Positions 24,505 through 36,292 of a stretch of 64,000 nt of DNA are shown here, in pieces. The notes beneath the pieces are model-generated. The model saw only the letters and a program-made list of their open reading frames with translations. It did no database searches and was not told the origin of the DNA. The DNA is from Symbiodinium natans (Eukaryota > Sar > Dinophyceae > Suessiales > Symbiodiniaceae). The translations under genes and the position numbers were made by a program. The DNA lies in assembly GCA_905221605.1 (NCBI GenBank), contig CAJNDS010001224.1, positions 893,556 to 957,555 of the forward strand, written 5' to 3'. The stretch's first letter is position 1. Every line of letters begins with the position of its first letter.

Positions 24505-24619
24505 TTAAACCCCCCAAACCCCAACAAAAACACCTGGGGCCCAACCCTAAACCCTAGGATTTTCAGCTCCGAGGCGCAACGATTCCCCCGTCCGCCGCCG
24601 GGGACAGCGGAGCCACCTG

Positions 24620-24705
24620 AGGGTTTAGGGTTTAGGGTTTAGGGTTTAGGGTTTAGGGTTTAGGGTTTAGGGTTTAGGGTTTAGGGTTTAGGGTTTAGGG
24701 TTTGG
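24620..24705. repeat. Interstitial telomeric array (TTTAGGG)12
   Basis: Perfect heptamers over about 84 bases. Another array with TTCAGGG variants lies at 25010-25143. Confidence 0.95.
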
Positions 24706-25363
24706 GGGGGTTTTACGCAACATAAAGGAACCCTAACATGGCACCCCAGATAGGATGATTCCCTTAAAGTCAGGACGAGAAAGGCCTTTTTGTAACCCCA
24801 AACTCTAAACTCTAAGCCCTAAACTCTAACCCTTTTTTGAACCCAGACTCCTGAAGTCAGCTGGGAAAGGCCTTAGACAAACTCTAAACCCTAAACTCTA
24901 AACCCTAAACACCCTCATTTTCTGTGGTTCAGGTTGGGCGTCTTGGGCTTCTAGGGTTCGTGAGGCTTTAGGGTTTCGGGTGGGCCTTTCGGCAAGCCTA
25001 GGGTTTAGGGAAGGGTTTAGAGTTCAGGGTTCAGGGTTCAGGGTTCAGGGTTCAGGGTTCAAAGTTCAGGGTTTAGGGTTTAGGGTTTAGGGTTTAGGGT
25101 TTAGGGTTTAGGGTTTAGGGTTTAGGGTTTAGGGTTTAGGGAAGGCTTGGGATTCAGGGGTTCGGGGATCTACTATAGGGGGCCTTGATAGTTCGAATAG
25201 GGCTTTGGGGGGGTGACTATTGCAGATTTATCACATGAGCCTGAGGGAATACTGTAAGTATTCCGACCCCTATATTCCTGTGAAAGCACCGCCTCCCCGC
25301 CGCTCCTAGAGCTCCCCACGCCATGTTAGGTGCGGGGTTTAGGGGTTCCCGAACCCTAAATCC

Positions 25364-25518
25364 TACTTGGAGGTTCGTGGTACTTACTAACCAATTTTCA
25401 CTGTACTTATCACCCTACTTATAATACCCCTAAAGGGCCTTATAAGGGTTATCCCAATTATAAGTAGGGTTATAAGCCCAGTTATAAGTGGTTATTAAGT
25501 CCCATGAACCTCCAAGTA
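25364..25518. mobile_element. Inverted-repeat element, family A (copy 3)
   Basis: 155 bp palindrome beginning TACTTGGAGGTTCGTGGTAC and ending with the complement CCATGAACCTCCAAGTA. The flanking TA on both sides may be the target duplication. Confidence 0.9.
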
Positions 25519-26228
25519 AACCCTTTTGCAGGAGCTTTTCGAGGTTCTCGCCCTAAACCCTTTTGAGCAACGGACTTTGGGGGCTGCCGGCAAACATGCA
25601 ACTTCTCTGAAGCCCTAAACCCCAAACCCTAAACCCTTTTGAACCCAAAACCCTAAACCCTAAGCCCTGAACCCTGAAGCCTGAAGCCCAAGCCTAACCT
25701 GGAGTCCCGGGCTACTTGTCGCTTCAGGCTTCCAGCTCAAGTCAGAGGGGCGTCGGTCACCAGAACGCCATCGCCTTCAGAGGCCTCCTTTTTGAGGGTT
25801 GCTTTAGAATCGGGCGTAGGGGGGTTGAGTGCACTACAACACTAACTAACCAGTGTTAAGCTGTTAAACATTCTAGAAAGTAAGTCCGAGGCCTCAACAC
25901 AAAGAATGGCGCGAACCAAGAGCAGGAGGTCCCAAGGATTTAAAGTTCCCCGGTCAGTTTCTAAAAGACGTTTAACCGCGAGCACTGATTGCCCCAGCAA
26001 CGAAAAGTTGGAGCCCGGTCTCGGGACGAGAATAGCTCCACGCCGCTTTCTCTCTGAAACCAAGGACCCACATGGTGAATCCCTGAACTTCAACGGCACA
26101 TTCACAACAAAACTTCTCAAATCCTGCAAAAAAAAAAACATCTTGGGAATCTTATACCCTAAACCCTAAACCCTAAACCCCAAACCCAAAACCCCAAACC
26201 CCAAACCCTAAACCCTAAACCTCCCCAA

Positions 26229-26312
26229 GGAGGTCCAGGCCGTGCAGGCGGCGAAGCGCCGGAGACTTCGTGTGCTGCAGGCGGACGCCGAGGGCGCAGA
26301 GGCCCTGGCGTC
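26229..26312 (+). CDS. Coding-like exon, unrecognised
   Basis: Plus strand after an AG: EVQAVQAAKRRRLRVLQADA then EGAEALA, followed by a GT donor. Alanine and arginine rich, likely helical. Confidence 0.35.
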
Positions 26313-26393
26313 GGGTTTGGGGGTTTAGGGTTTAGGGTTTAGGGTTTGGGGTTTAGGGTTTAGGGTTTAGGGTTTAGGGTTCAGGGTTTAGGG

Positions 26394-26700
26394 CTCCGAC
26401 TCTGACACGCGCACGGGGCAGGCAAGGCTTCGGGTGTAGTCGCAGTGGTAGCGGCGTGTGGTCGGAGTGGTGCTTGGAGGTTGGCCTACAATAGATGATC
26501 CCTCTTTGGAGGGGCCTTTCTTTTTGGTAGAACAACGATAGAACAACTGTAGGTAAACTATAGAACAACTATAGATAACTATAGCTTAGGGTTCCCGAAG
26601 CAAGGCCCTGCCCTGTGCGCACAAGCCCCCGTAGCTCGAGACTTGCAAGCCGGGCTCGACGGGTCCATTCTTGTAGGGGTTGCGGCGTTGGGGCTCCGGC
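26394..26700 (-). CDS. Two coding-like exons, unrecognised
   Basis: Minus strand 26700-26600 reads PQRRNPYKNGPVEPGLQVSS then YGGLCAQGR; 26457-26394 reads RRYHCDYTRSLACPVRVSES. Both are stop-free GC-rich islands. They lie upstream of the PDZ-like exon on the same strand and could share a gene with it. Confidence 0.33.
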
Positions 26701-26952
26701 TATAAGAAGAGGCCCCGGGGCTGAGGGTTCAGGGCTCAGGGTTTCGAGTTTAGGGTTTAGGGTTTAGGGCTTCGGGTTTAGGGTTTAGGGCTGAGGGTTA
26801 AGGGTTGAGGGCTGAGGGTGTTTGACTCCCAGGGTTCGCGAGCAGGGGGCGTGAGGACGAGGCCGAGATCGACACTCCTGGTCGATCCCGGCCCCTGGAC
26901 AAGACAGGCCCACGCCATGCAGCCCGCTGAGATGTGAACGCCTATACTCCTA

Positions 26953-27052
26953 GTTGCTTAAGAACCCCCAATGAATTGAAAGATGGTAATCCCTGTATTG
27001 CACGTATAAGGAAGACTACTTCTTATATTTGTTACGGGGGATCTTAAGCAAA
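26953..27052. mobile_element. Inverted-repeat element, family D (copy 4)
   Basis: Ends TAGTTGCTTAAGAACCCCC and GGGGGATCTTAAGCAAATAG. Lies about 210 bases past the stop of the oxidase gene. Confidence 0.8.
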
Positions 27053-27260
27053 TAGCTGCTATGTATAAAAGGCTGGGGAAAGCCAGCACCCAAAACTAGC
27101 ATCTACCACAGGCCTGGAAACAGGCAACGCTGTACAAGGGCGCCAAAGGTGCCTCTCAACGCCAGGATTCGGGAAACCTGGATCCACGTCGGCATTGCAG
27201 AGACAGAGGCGCACAAGGCTGCGGAAGAAAAAAGCAAAGGGGACACATGCATTCAGAGCC

Positions 27261-30200
27261 TCAGAAGTGCTCCTTGAAGAACGAAAAGCGCGTCCCGCCC
27301 GGCGTTCCGACCAAGTCCGAGTTCTTGATGCTTTGGTGGGACAGCTGTTCGCCAATCACCGGGGAACCGCACAGGAAGACGCCGACGTGCTCTCCCTGAT
27401 GCTTTTCGCGGTTCTGCTTGAAGATGCGTCCCCAATTGGGACGTCCAAAGAACTGCCCAGCAGCGCAGGGAAGCTTCTTGACCTGAGACAACTCCACCTC
27501 CCCGGTCAGGAAGAGCGTGATTTCCACAATGCCCATGGCCGGACCCTCGGCAGCGGCCGTGAGGAGATCACAGAACCAGTCGAACTCTTCTTGGCCACGG
27601 CAGATCCAGTAGAAGTAGATCTTCTTAGGGACCACCACCAAGTCCTCCACGAGCTTCTCAAGCCCAGACCTGGTTTCATCGGCCTGGGCATTGCTGGCCA
27701 TGGCCGCTCGCCAAGCAGAAGGCTTCGTGGCAGCGTTCATGATGGTCTCGCGCTGCTTGGCACGAAGCTGGACGGAGCGCAGGATTGAGGCGAAGGGCGT
27801 GACACCAATGCCGGCCCCCACGACCATCAGCACGTCGAAGCCCCAGACTTTTTGTGCAGGGGCACCGAATGGCCCTGTCACCTGCAGCACCACGGACTCG
27901 TCCGGCAGCATCCCTGGGGCTGCGCTGCTGATCAAAGTCTCGCCGGACCGCGCCGGCCTGTCTGCCACCTTTCCTGAAGGGCTCCGGCCCAACAGACGCG
28001 GGCCTTCCAACTTGGTTTGAGGCTCAGCCTCTCCTGCATCCTTTACCTCCTGCACCTCTTTCGCACCATTGGGACTACAGATCTTGGGCATGTTGTACAC
28101 AATTTGGCTGTTGGGAAGCACACGCTTGCAGTACTCGATCACCATGGGTGCCTTTGCCCGTGCGGGCTCGGCACCCGCTGCCTGCGCTGGGGCCTCCTCG
28201 GTGAGGCGCCGCCGCAGGGCAGAGCACCAGTCCAGGTTGTTGGGCGAGCGGATGTGCACGGAGATGCAGTTCTCCTCTGGGGCCGATGTGAGGGTGAACG
28301 GGTGCCATTCTCCTTTCCAGCCTAGGAGGATGTACTGGCCAGCCTGGTACGCAAAGCCCTGTGGAACCTCGAAAGTCAGGCCGATGACGTCGCGCGGGAG
28401 CAACTTCACGCTCTTCAGTGCCAAGTACAAGCTTTGGTGGCTGGAAAGCAGAAGCCGGTCAACGATCACGAAGATAGTGGGGAAGAAGAACCAGATCCAA
28501 AGCCGGGCCGGTGCATGTAAGAGAAGCAACACATAGATGAACTTCCACGTCATGTGCACGCGCCAGAAGAGATTGAAACCACCGAGCCTGCGCGTGACGC
28601 AGTTTGTCCCCCGCCTAGCACAAGGCACGGCAGTCAGGAGGATGGCTAGCATGAGGAAGGTGAGGATGATGCCCGTCAAGGCTGCACAGCGATTTTGGAA
28701 GTTCAGGATCTGCTGCAGCAACGTCATGCCGCTTGCCTTTTCCTCTGCACTGAGCTTCCACAACTCCAGCGGGTCGAGCTGAATTGTGGGTGCCGCTTTG
28801 ATGAGGTAGATGTGCATGCAGTGGGCACCAATGTGGATCAGGGCGCCCAGCATCGTGAAGCTTGCAATCACGATGTGGAAGGCAATGGGGTCATCAATGG
28901 GAATCCACTCACGCGAAGAGCTCACCCGGCGCATGGTAGTCTGCAAGCTCTTCAGCGTGGGCAGGATAAGCATGGCAAAGTTCAAGTCCATGCTGTAGCC
29001 ACCACCCTTGGCGATGGGATAGGCCCACGACTCATGGAATCCGCCACGCAAGTTGGACAAGAAGCCGATGAGGAACACCAAGATGTTCAGCACGCCGTAC
29101 ATGAGGGTAGTCAGCCGCTGCTCGCCAACGCCACAGCGACGGAAGCAGCGGTTGATTCCTTGGAACCACGTGAGCGTCTCCTCCGGCAAGGCGACCTCCG
29201 CTGAGTCTGTGGCTCCCTCCTCATCTGCTGCATGGGCGTTGGCTTTCTTGGCCCACTCCCGGCGCTGCTTCGCCACAATTTGGCGCCGCTCCTCCACAAG
29301 GCTGTCCATCCCACGTGTGGTCAGCAGGAGGCTGAGCAGTCGCGGGCGATACCTGCGGGAGAATAACCAACTCCCGGGATGCCTGCAAGCATAGATGGTG
29401 GCAAACACGTAGATCACCAGGATGAGACCACAAAAGGCACCCACCCCCAATGCGATGTTCTCGTACAGCTCCAACTGGAGGCCTGTGACGGTAATGGATG
29501 CCTTGTGGGACCGATTTGTGAAATCGTTGTTCCTGGTGCTGGCCACGTGGTGCACGCCAACACTCTTCATCTCCACCAGTCCACCATCGAAGTAGGCGGA
29601 GGCACCGTTGAGTTGCTTGCAGTTCGTCTCCGAGTTCTGGTCGTTCGTGTCAGGGTCGCACGTCACCAACGAGTCCTTCTTCCCCATCCCAGGAGCCTAA
29701 GTATATTCAGAGACTCCCAATACTCCTTAGTTCAGGAATAGTTTGGGATGTTCCCCCTGATAACAGTCCTTCATCGGGAGTATAATAGGGGGCACAACCA
29801 TATGCTAGGACAAGCGTGAACATCCCTAAGGAATATGAACACTCGTTAACCCACAGGGTCAGCTCTCAAATTCTGATTTCATAGCTCTGCTCCTTATTGA
29901 AGAGGCAAGGGATTCGAATGCCCCTTAGTTAAGGAATGATCCTTCAAAATATAGGAGGGTTCCTTACATGGTTTAAGGAATACTAACTTAACTAAGGGGT
30001 ATTCTTGGAGTCCCTCGGGCGTTCTTTGGGGCTTCGCCGGGGTCCTGGTCCAGGAAGGCGAACTTGTCGACCAGCTTCCGGCCCTCTGGGTCGTTGGGGT
30101 TCGCGCTGGCGTCGAACCTCCCAGAGAGCCCAACACCCCCTCAATCTGGGAACATTCACCTGCCCCTTTTAGAGCTGAACAAACCCTTGTTGTTGAACTT

Positions 30201-33200
30201 AGTCTCTCTCTCTCTCTCTCTCTGCAAATCCTAAACCCTAAACCCTTAAACCCTAAGCCTTCAAGCCGACACCCTAAACCTCAAGCGAGGGACAAGAGCG
30301 TGTGCCGCTCGATCGGGAGCGGCACCGTTTCTGACCTCGACTGGACCTCAGGAGCCGGGATGAGGCCTAAACCCCCACTGTGGTTTAGGGTTTAGGGTTT
30401 AGGGTTTAGGGTTTAGGGTTTAAGGTTTAGGGTTTAGGGTTTAGGGTTTAGGGTTTAGGGTTTAGGGCTTAAGGGCTCACACTCGGACAGACCAGGCGAG
30501 GCACATCCAGTAGATAGTCCTTGACTTGTAGCCCTACTAGGCCAATGTGATACACGCAGGGATGAAGGTACTTGGGTGTAGGGTGAGGGTTGAGGGCTCA
30601 GGGCTTAAGAGCTTGGGGTTAAGGGGTGTAGGGGGCTTTCCCCTAAACCCTAAACCCTCTCCTAAAACCCTAAAACCCTAAACCGAGGTCGGGGCCTTGC
30701 TCAAGGAGCTGCAGGGTCTGTGCATAGGGTTTAGCACTCTTCGGCCTCCGGGAGGCCCTTCAATGCCCTACTTTAAGGACTATATCTTAGACGATATGGT
30801 CGTCCTTCTGGGGTACCCTAAATATTAGGGGCCGCCTTGTCATGTTAATCCCAAAAACACACCTTAATTTAGCGAAGCACCACATAGGAATCCTTGTCTT
30901 GCTTCAGGGGCATCTTCCTGCATGAAGAAAATATTGGGCTCCGGAGGTTAAGCACACTTGGGCCCGAACCAGGTTCCCTAAACCCTAAACCCTAAACCCT
31001 ACACCCTAAACCCTAAACCCTAAACCCCTGGCCCAGTGAGCCCTTTGAGGTGCCTGAACGAGGTTCGAACGGTCCGTGCCCGCCCGGCCATTGCCCGCGT
31101 TGCCGTTGTTGTTCGCATCCGAGCCGGTCCACTGGAAGTGGAGCCTTGGTCGTCTGTCTTAGGGGCTCTAGGGGCTCTAGGGGTTTTAGGGTTTAGGGTT
31201 TAGGGTTTAGGGTTTAGGGGTTTAGGGTTTAGGGTTAAGGTTTAGGGTTTAGGGTGCAGGGTTTTCGGGTTAGGGTGTGCGGTTTACGGTTTAGGGTTCA
31301 GGGTTTAGAGTTTAGGGTTTTTTTAGGTTTAGGTTTTAGGGTTTAGGGTGCAGGGTTTCCGGGTTTAGGGCCCTTACGTGGCCCAGACTTCAGAACCCTG
31401 TAAAGAAGGTGAGGTGACAGAGTTGGGGCGACGCTGCAACGGAACGCAAAGTTTAGGGTTTAGGGTTTAGGGTTTAGGGTTTAGGGTTTAGGGTTTAGGG
31501 TTTAGGGTTTAGGGTTTAGGGTTTAGGGTGTGGAGTTTAAGGAAGGAAACCGGGGCGGGCCTGGAAACTGAAACAACCATATACTTCAAAAGTTACGGAC
31601 CCTTACAGGGTTTAGTCTAGTTAGTGTTGCTCTGAGCCTTCAGAAGATGCTAAAAGGCGAGCGGGTGCTTTGATTTACCAAGTTCTCACAGACACGATGG
31701 CAAGAGGATCAGTGCCCCACAAACGCCACCCATAAACCCGAAACCCTAAAAACCCTAAACCCGAAATCCGAAACCCTAAACCCGAAACCCGAAGCCCTAA
31801 ACCCGAAACCCTAAACCCGAAACCCGAAACCCTAAACCCTAAACCGAGTGACAGCGTTCCCTGCTCCACCACGAGGTCCTGCGGGGCTTGCCAAACTCCA
31901 GGGCCCACTGAGTTGAGGCGTTTAGGGTTTTAGGGTTTACGGTTTTAGAGTTTGAGGGTTTTAGGGTTTAGGGTTTTAGGGTTTAGGGTTTAGGGTTTAG
32001 GGTTTAGGGTTTTAGGGTTTCAGGGTTTTAGAGTTTAGGGGTTTTAGAGTTTGAGGGTTTCAGGGTTTCAGGGTTTCAGGGTTTTAGGGTTTTAGGGTTT
32101 GAGGGTTTTAGGGTTTAGGGTTTTAGGGTTTTAGGGTTTAGGGTTTTAGAGTTTCAGGGTTTGAGGGTTTGAGGGTTTTAGGGTTTGAGGGTTTGAGGGT
32201 TTGAAGGTTTGAGGGTTTGAGGGTTTGAGGGTTTTAGGGTTTTAGGGTTTCGACTTTGACGGTTCAGGGTTTAGGAGCAGGATTTGAAGGCCTTCTTGTC
32301 ACAGCTACCCAGAGCACACAAGTCACACAAGGCCTGCACCATGTCTCGGTCCCTGGTAAGGGTTCGTTAAGGTGCGTTCCTTCTTTGAGGGGAATCTCGG
32401 GCTTCCTTGGTGGGCGTTTGGGGCTTCGGGCATTAAGAGACGCGGGGTGCCGAGCAACCGTCCCGAACCCGAACCCGCAAAGGCACGGTTTTTGGCTTTA
32501 GGGTTAGGGCCGTTTATTCGTTAGGGCTTCAGGGTTTTCAAGGTCTTTTGGGTTTTTTGCCTGGGTTTTGGCCACGGCTTCTTAAGACCCCAGACCATCC
32601 TGTGGCACGAAGTCGTACTCCACCGAGGGGTACACCTGCACGATGTTGCCGCGACGGCCTCGCACGTTGTAGTTCACGATCCGCCGGTCGGCTGGAACGT
32701 CCGCGGGCCGCTCCGACACCTCACTTGCGGCTTGTGGATGGCAACTTCAGGGCTCCTAGGCTTATAAACCCTTGAAGGCTTGTCCCCCGCCTCTTCAACA
32801 GCTCCAAACTTTGATTGACATTCCGGTTCAGAAACGACCAAGGGCACGGTCACGCGAAACTGTACAAGCCATATAGATTTCTACACATATATATATATAC
32901 ATACAAAACCCTTGATATGGTCCCTTAAAAGGGGCCCCTTATATACCCTGCACAACCCAAGGGCCCATACATCAGAACCCTTTAAAGAAGGTAAGGGACC
33001 ATATTCAGGGACCATGTAACAACCCCAGGAAGAACTCAACACCCCTCAACTAAGGAACGGGTGCCCCTTGAAGAAGGTTCTTGCTTCAACCCATATACTG
33101 CAGGGATCCGGGATTTTTACGAGTCAAGGTATGTTCCTCCCTAAAACCTAAACCCTAAACCCTAAACCTTTAGCTATGGGGCACCCGGCACTTTCGGGTA

Positions 33201-36200
33201 CCCGTAAGCGGCCAAGACACCAGGAAGGTGTGGGTGCGATCCTCAAAGGTGCGCCCATACCTTGGGTTACACTTTTAGGGTTTAGGGTTTAGGGTTTAGG
33301 GTTTGGGGTTTGGGGTTTGGGGTTTGGGGTTTGGGGTTTGGGGTTTGGGGTTTGGGGTTTGGGGTTTAGGGGGCTTTGGGGTTTAGGGGGCTTTGGGGCT
33401 TTGGGGCACTGGGGCTTTGGGGCTTTGGGGCTTAAGGGTTTGGGCTGTTCTTCTTGTTTTTGTTTTCTACGTCTTATTTGCTTAGGGTTTAGTGGATTGT
33501 AGCGTTTGGGACTTGACTGCCAGGTTTTCGTAGGGTTTAGGGTGTTGAGCTTCGATATCCTGAAACCCCTGGGTCCTGGAACCCTTTTGCTCAGGATTCC
33601 GGGTTCAGGGTCTAGGGTTGAGGGTTCTAGGGTTTAGGGTTTAGGGTTTAGGGTTTAGGGTTTAGGGTTTAGGGTTTAGGGTTTAGGGTTTAGGGTTTAG
33701 GGTTCAGGGTTTAGGGTTTAGGGTTGAGGGTTTAGGGTTTAGGGTTTAGGGCTCGCTTTCAGGGTTCGGGGTTCAGGGCTCACCGAAAACCTAAGCCCTA
33801 AGCCCTAAACCCTAAACCCTCATAGGTTCAGGGTTTAGGGTGTAGGGTTTAGGGTTTAGGGTGTAGGGTTTAGGGTTTAGGGGACCCGATCCTGGCCAGG
33901 CCACTGGTTGGTGTTCACCTGCAATTGGAGGAGTCGGCTCAGGTCCGTCGCGCCCTCGCCCAGGCCAATCCAATCCGCAACGGGATCCTCTTTTGCTCAG
34001 GGAGCCCCAAGACCGCTTTAGGCTTTAGGGTTTAGGGTTTAGGGTTTAGGGTTTAGGGTTTAGGGTATAGGGTATAGGGTTGTGGTTAAGGATCCTCTTT
34101 CTTTGCAGGGCCCCAAGACCTTGGGGTTTAGGCATACCCCTCATGGTAGCCCAGGAACCATCTTGAAAAAAGGGTGGTTGGCTTACTTTAGAAGTGAACC
34201 CAGAACCAAAGAAATGGGTAAAGGGTACCACTGGACTACCAAGCCTAAACCCTAAATCCTAAACCCCAAACCCCAAACCCTAAACCCTACACCCTAAACC
34301 CCACTGTTCGGGATATTGGGGGGGGCTCGGGACTACTATCTGCTTAAGAACCCCCAAAAAATGAAAAGCAATAATTCCGACATTACCCTTATAAGGAAGA
34401 ATTTTTTGGGGGGGGCCTTAAGCAATTGGTAGGGAAGCTTTGCCCTCCTGCGCCAGGGGCACCGGGACACCCGGCCGACCCGAGAAGGTACGTCGCCTTT
34501 GCTGGCCAGGGACCGCAAACCCGGAGGTTTGGGGTATAGGGTTTAGGGTTTAGGGTTTAGGGTTAGGGTACCTCAGGAGCCCAAAACTCAAGTGTTTCAG
34601 GAATACACCTTCAACATCATTCAGGGAGCGTGTTTTGTGATAATCAGGGTTTCCTTCCTTAGTTAAGGGGTGCCCAAAACCCCCTGTTTATGAAGCGATT
34701 CTAGCTCCTCACCTCTCTGCCCCTCAAAGGATTCCGTGGCGCGCCTTCGATTGTTGGGATTGGGATCATTGAAGCTGCGGTCCATGAAGAAGGGGTCTGC
34801 CTTGATGCCGGAAAGAGAGGTCCCCTCCTCCGTGGGGTTTGCCAGCGAGCCTAAGGTGAAGTCGCCGGTGGTGATGTTGTAGCGGATGCGCAGCACCACA
34901 CGGCCTTTGATGTGCTCGGGAATCTTCCAGAGGTAGTACTGCGGGTGGCCGTTCCTCACGTTCCCGTTGTGGTTGTCACGGCTGGTGATGCCTCCGACAC
35001 ACTCAGGCGGAGGCTCGTCAAACGCTGGCTCCAAGATCCACCTTAGCGAGACCAATCTACAAACCTCGCACGTGCCTGCCTTCGTGTTCCGACATCCCGA
35101 AAAAACCCAAGGCCACATCCTAATTAAGGAAAACTGCCTAAACTTGCCAGAAGTTTCAACAGAGATCCCTAAACCCTAAACCCTAAACCCTAAATCTTCC
35201 TTAGTACATGGGTACTGACTGGCCTCTCCACATCTTTTGGCTGACGAGGCACTCCCCCCCATTGCCGGTGCAGGCATCTGGGCTGTTGTAGAGGTTGACG
35301 GAGCAGCGGCCCTTCTCCTCAAGGGGTTTAGGGTTTAGCGGGTTTAGGGCCCAAGCACATGGAGGCTGTGTAGTAGGGACAGGCTGCAGGGTCCCTCACA
35401 ATCCTACTGCGTGGTGATTCGTAGAATTAAGGGTGTTCGTCCCTTCTCCTTCACGTTCTGCGACTCCGCCCGGTAGTAGTCGCAGCGTTCCTGAGGCTCG
35501 TCCGTAAAGATGGCAATGTCGTGCCAAGGGGACGGATGCCAGTATGGGTAGTAGTCCCGCTCCTGCACAGCACTAAGGAAAGAGTCTGTTGCTTAGACTT
35601 ACCCTTCGGAGGTCTTTCTAATTTGTCATGCTTGGAAATGTACCAGCGTCCCAGACCTCAGGGCACTCCAAACCGTGGCGTTGGTTGCCGCGCCGGCGGC
35701 CATTGCCATTGGGGTTCTGCCTCGTGGACGTGGCCCCGCCGTTCTCCTCGATCTGCTGGTCAGCGGTAAAGAGCCCCTTGTTGCGCTCTCGCTCGTAGCA
35801 GGCCTGGTAGAAGTCCAAGGGCTCGTGATAGCCCCTCGCTACCTCGGCCGTCTCCTCCTCGGTAGGGTCCTCGTCATCGCCGCCGGCAGAGTCCTGATCT
35901 GTCCCATCCCGGAGTGTGGGATTGTCGACTTCACTCATGTACTGAAGGATGATCTGGCAACGCAGGTTCGGATGACCCACGCCACAGCCATGCTGCATGT
36001 ACCAGTCGATGTAGAGTTCTGAGCCCTGGTAGAACTTCATGGTCCCTTTGGTAGCACCCTCCTTGGTTGGGTCGTAGTTGTTGTTCTCGTCCTTGCACGC
36101 TGGCTTGCAATCGTCGCCAATTTGGTAGCCAGACGCCGCATTGTTTTGGGAGTCAAACAAGCGGTTGGCATTCTGCACATTGTTACTCTGCTCACGCAAC

Positions 36201-36292
36201 TTGTTGTTGGAGCCACGTGGGCTGTTAAGGTACATGTCAGCCCGCACCAGCTGAAAGAAGACCAATGCAAAGACGAAAGTGCACATTGCCAT
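27261..36292 (-). CDS. DD3-3-like ectodomain fused to an NADPH oxidase (11 exons, about 1357 aa)
   Basis: Exons: 36292-35657, 35562-35449, 35317-35232, 35041-34713, 33989-33886, 32719-32600, 31878-31853, 31144-31054, 30346-30300, 30117-30033, 29696-27261. All eleven join in one frame. Residues 1-18 are a signal peptide. The mature start [12 protein letters not shown], then [60 protein letters not shown] and [11 protein letters not shown] follow protein DD3-3 (Dictyostelium) end to end. A membrane helix (about 628-646) leads into a NOX domain: haem histidines H820/H834 (14 apart) and H927/H940 (13 apart), FAD motif HPFTLTSAP (about 1011), NADPH motif GAGIGVTPF (about 1173), FYWICRG, LCGSP and the usual FSFFKEHF-type C terminus. 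Predicted to pass electrons from cytosolic NADPH to oxygen, with the DD3-3 part outside. Donors: five GT, three GC, two GA. The methionine at 29687 is internal, not the start. Confidence 0.85.
29742..29826. mobile_element. Family B element nested in family C, in an oxidase intron
   Basis: The B ends (GTTTGGGATGTTCCCCCTGA and GTGAACATCCC) lie inside a family C sequence: 29709-29740 has AGACTCCCAATACTCCTTAG and 29827-29860 resumes with AAGGAATATGAACACTCGTT. Both are in intron 29697-30032. Confidence 0.6.
29911..30016. mobile_element. Inverted-repeat element, family C (in oxidase intron)
   Basis: Ends GAATGCCCCTTAGTTAAGGAAT and TAACTTAACTAAGGGGTATTC are inverted copies. Same family as 34566, 36860, 42183, 53716 and 56890. 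Ends within 20 bases of the exon border at 30033. Confidence 0.75.
31921..32260. repeat. Long irregular telomeric array in an oxidase intron
   Basis: About 45 units of TTTAGGG, TTTTAGGG, TTTGAGGG and TTTCAGGG inside intron 31879-32599. A regular array sits at 31451-31527 inside intron 31145-31852, and inverted-orientation units at 31735-31845. Confidence 0.9.
32862..33024. mobile_element. Family E element in an oxidase intron
   Basis: Contains (TA)n, CAAAACCCTTGATATGGTCCC, AAGGGCCCATACATCAGAACCC and AAGGGACCATATTCAGGGACC, the family E words. Within intron 32720-33885. Confidence 0.55.
33600..33885. repeat. Interstitial telomeric arrays in an oxidase intron
   Basis: TTTAGGG units at 33615-33750, CCCTAA-type units at 33790-33822, and TTTAGGG again to 33880, directly up to the donor of the exon ending at 33886. 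Both orientations occur inside one intron. Confidence 0.9.
34338..34428. mobile_element. Inverted-repeat element, family D (copy 5, in oxidase intron)
   Basis: CTGCTTAAGAACCCCCAAAA and GGGGGGGCCTTAAGCAATTG as ends, inside intron 33990-34712. Confidence 0.8.
34566..34680. mobile_element. Inverted-repeat element, family C (in oxidase intron)
   Basis: Starts CTCAGGAGCCCAAAACTCAA and ends CCTTAGTTAAGGGGTGCCC. The last part supplies the stop codon seen if exon 35041-34713 is read on into the intron. Confidence 0.6.

Noticed and set aside
29687-29687. Methionine at 29687 as the start of a stand-alone NADPH oxidase
   Set aside because: The preceding residues complete the end of the DD3-3 domain, and an AG acceptor at 29697 lies just upstream; it is an internal residue.
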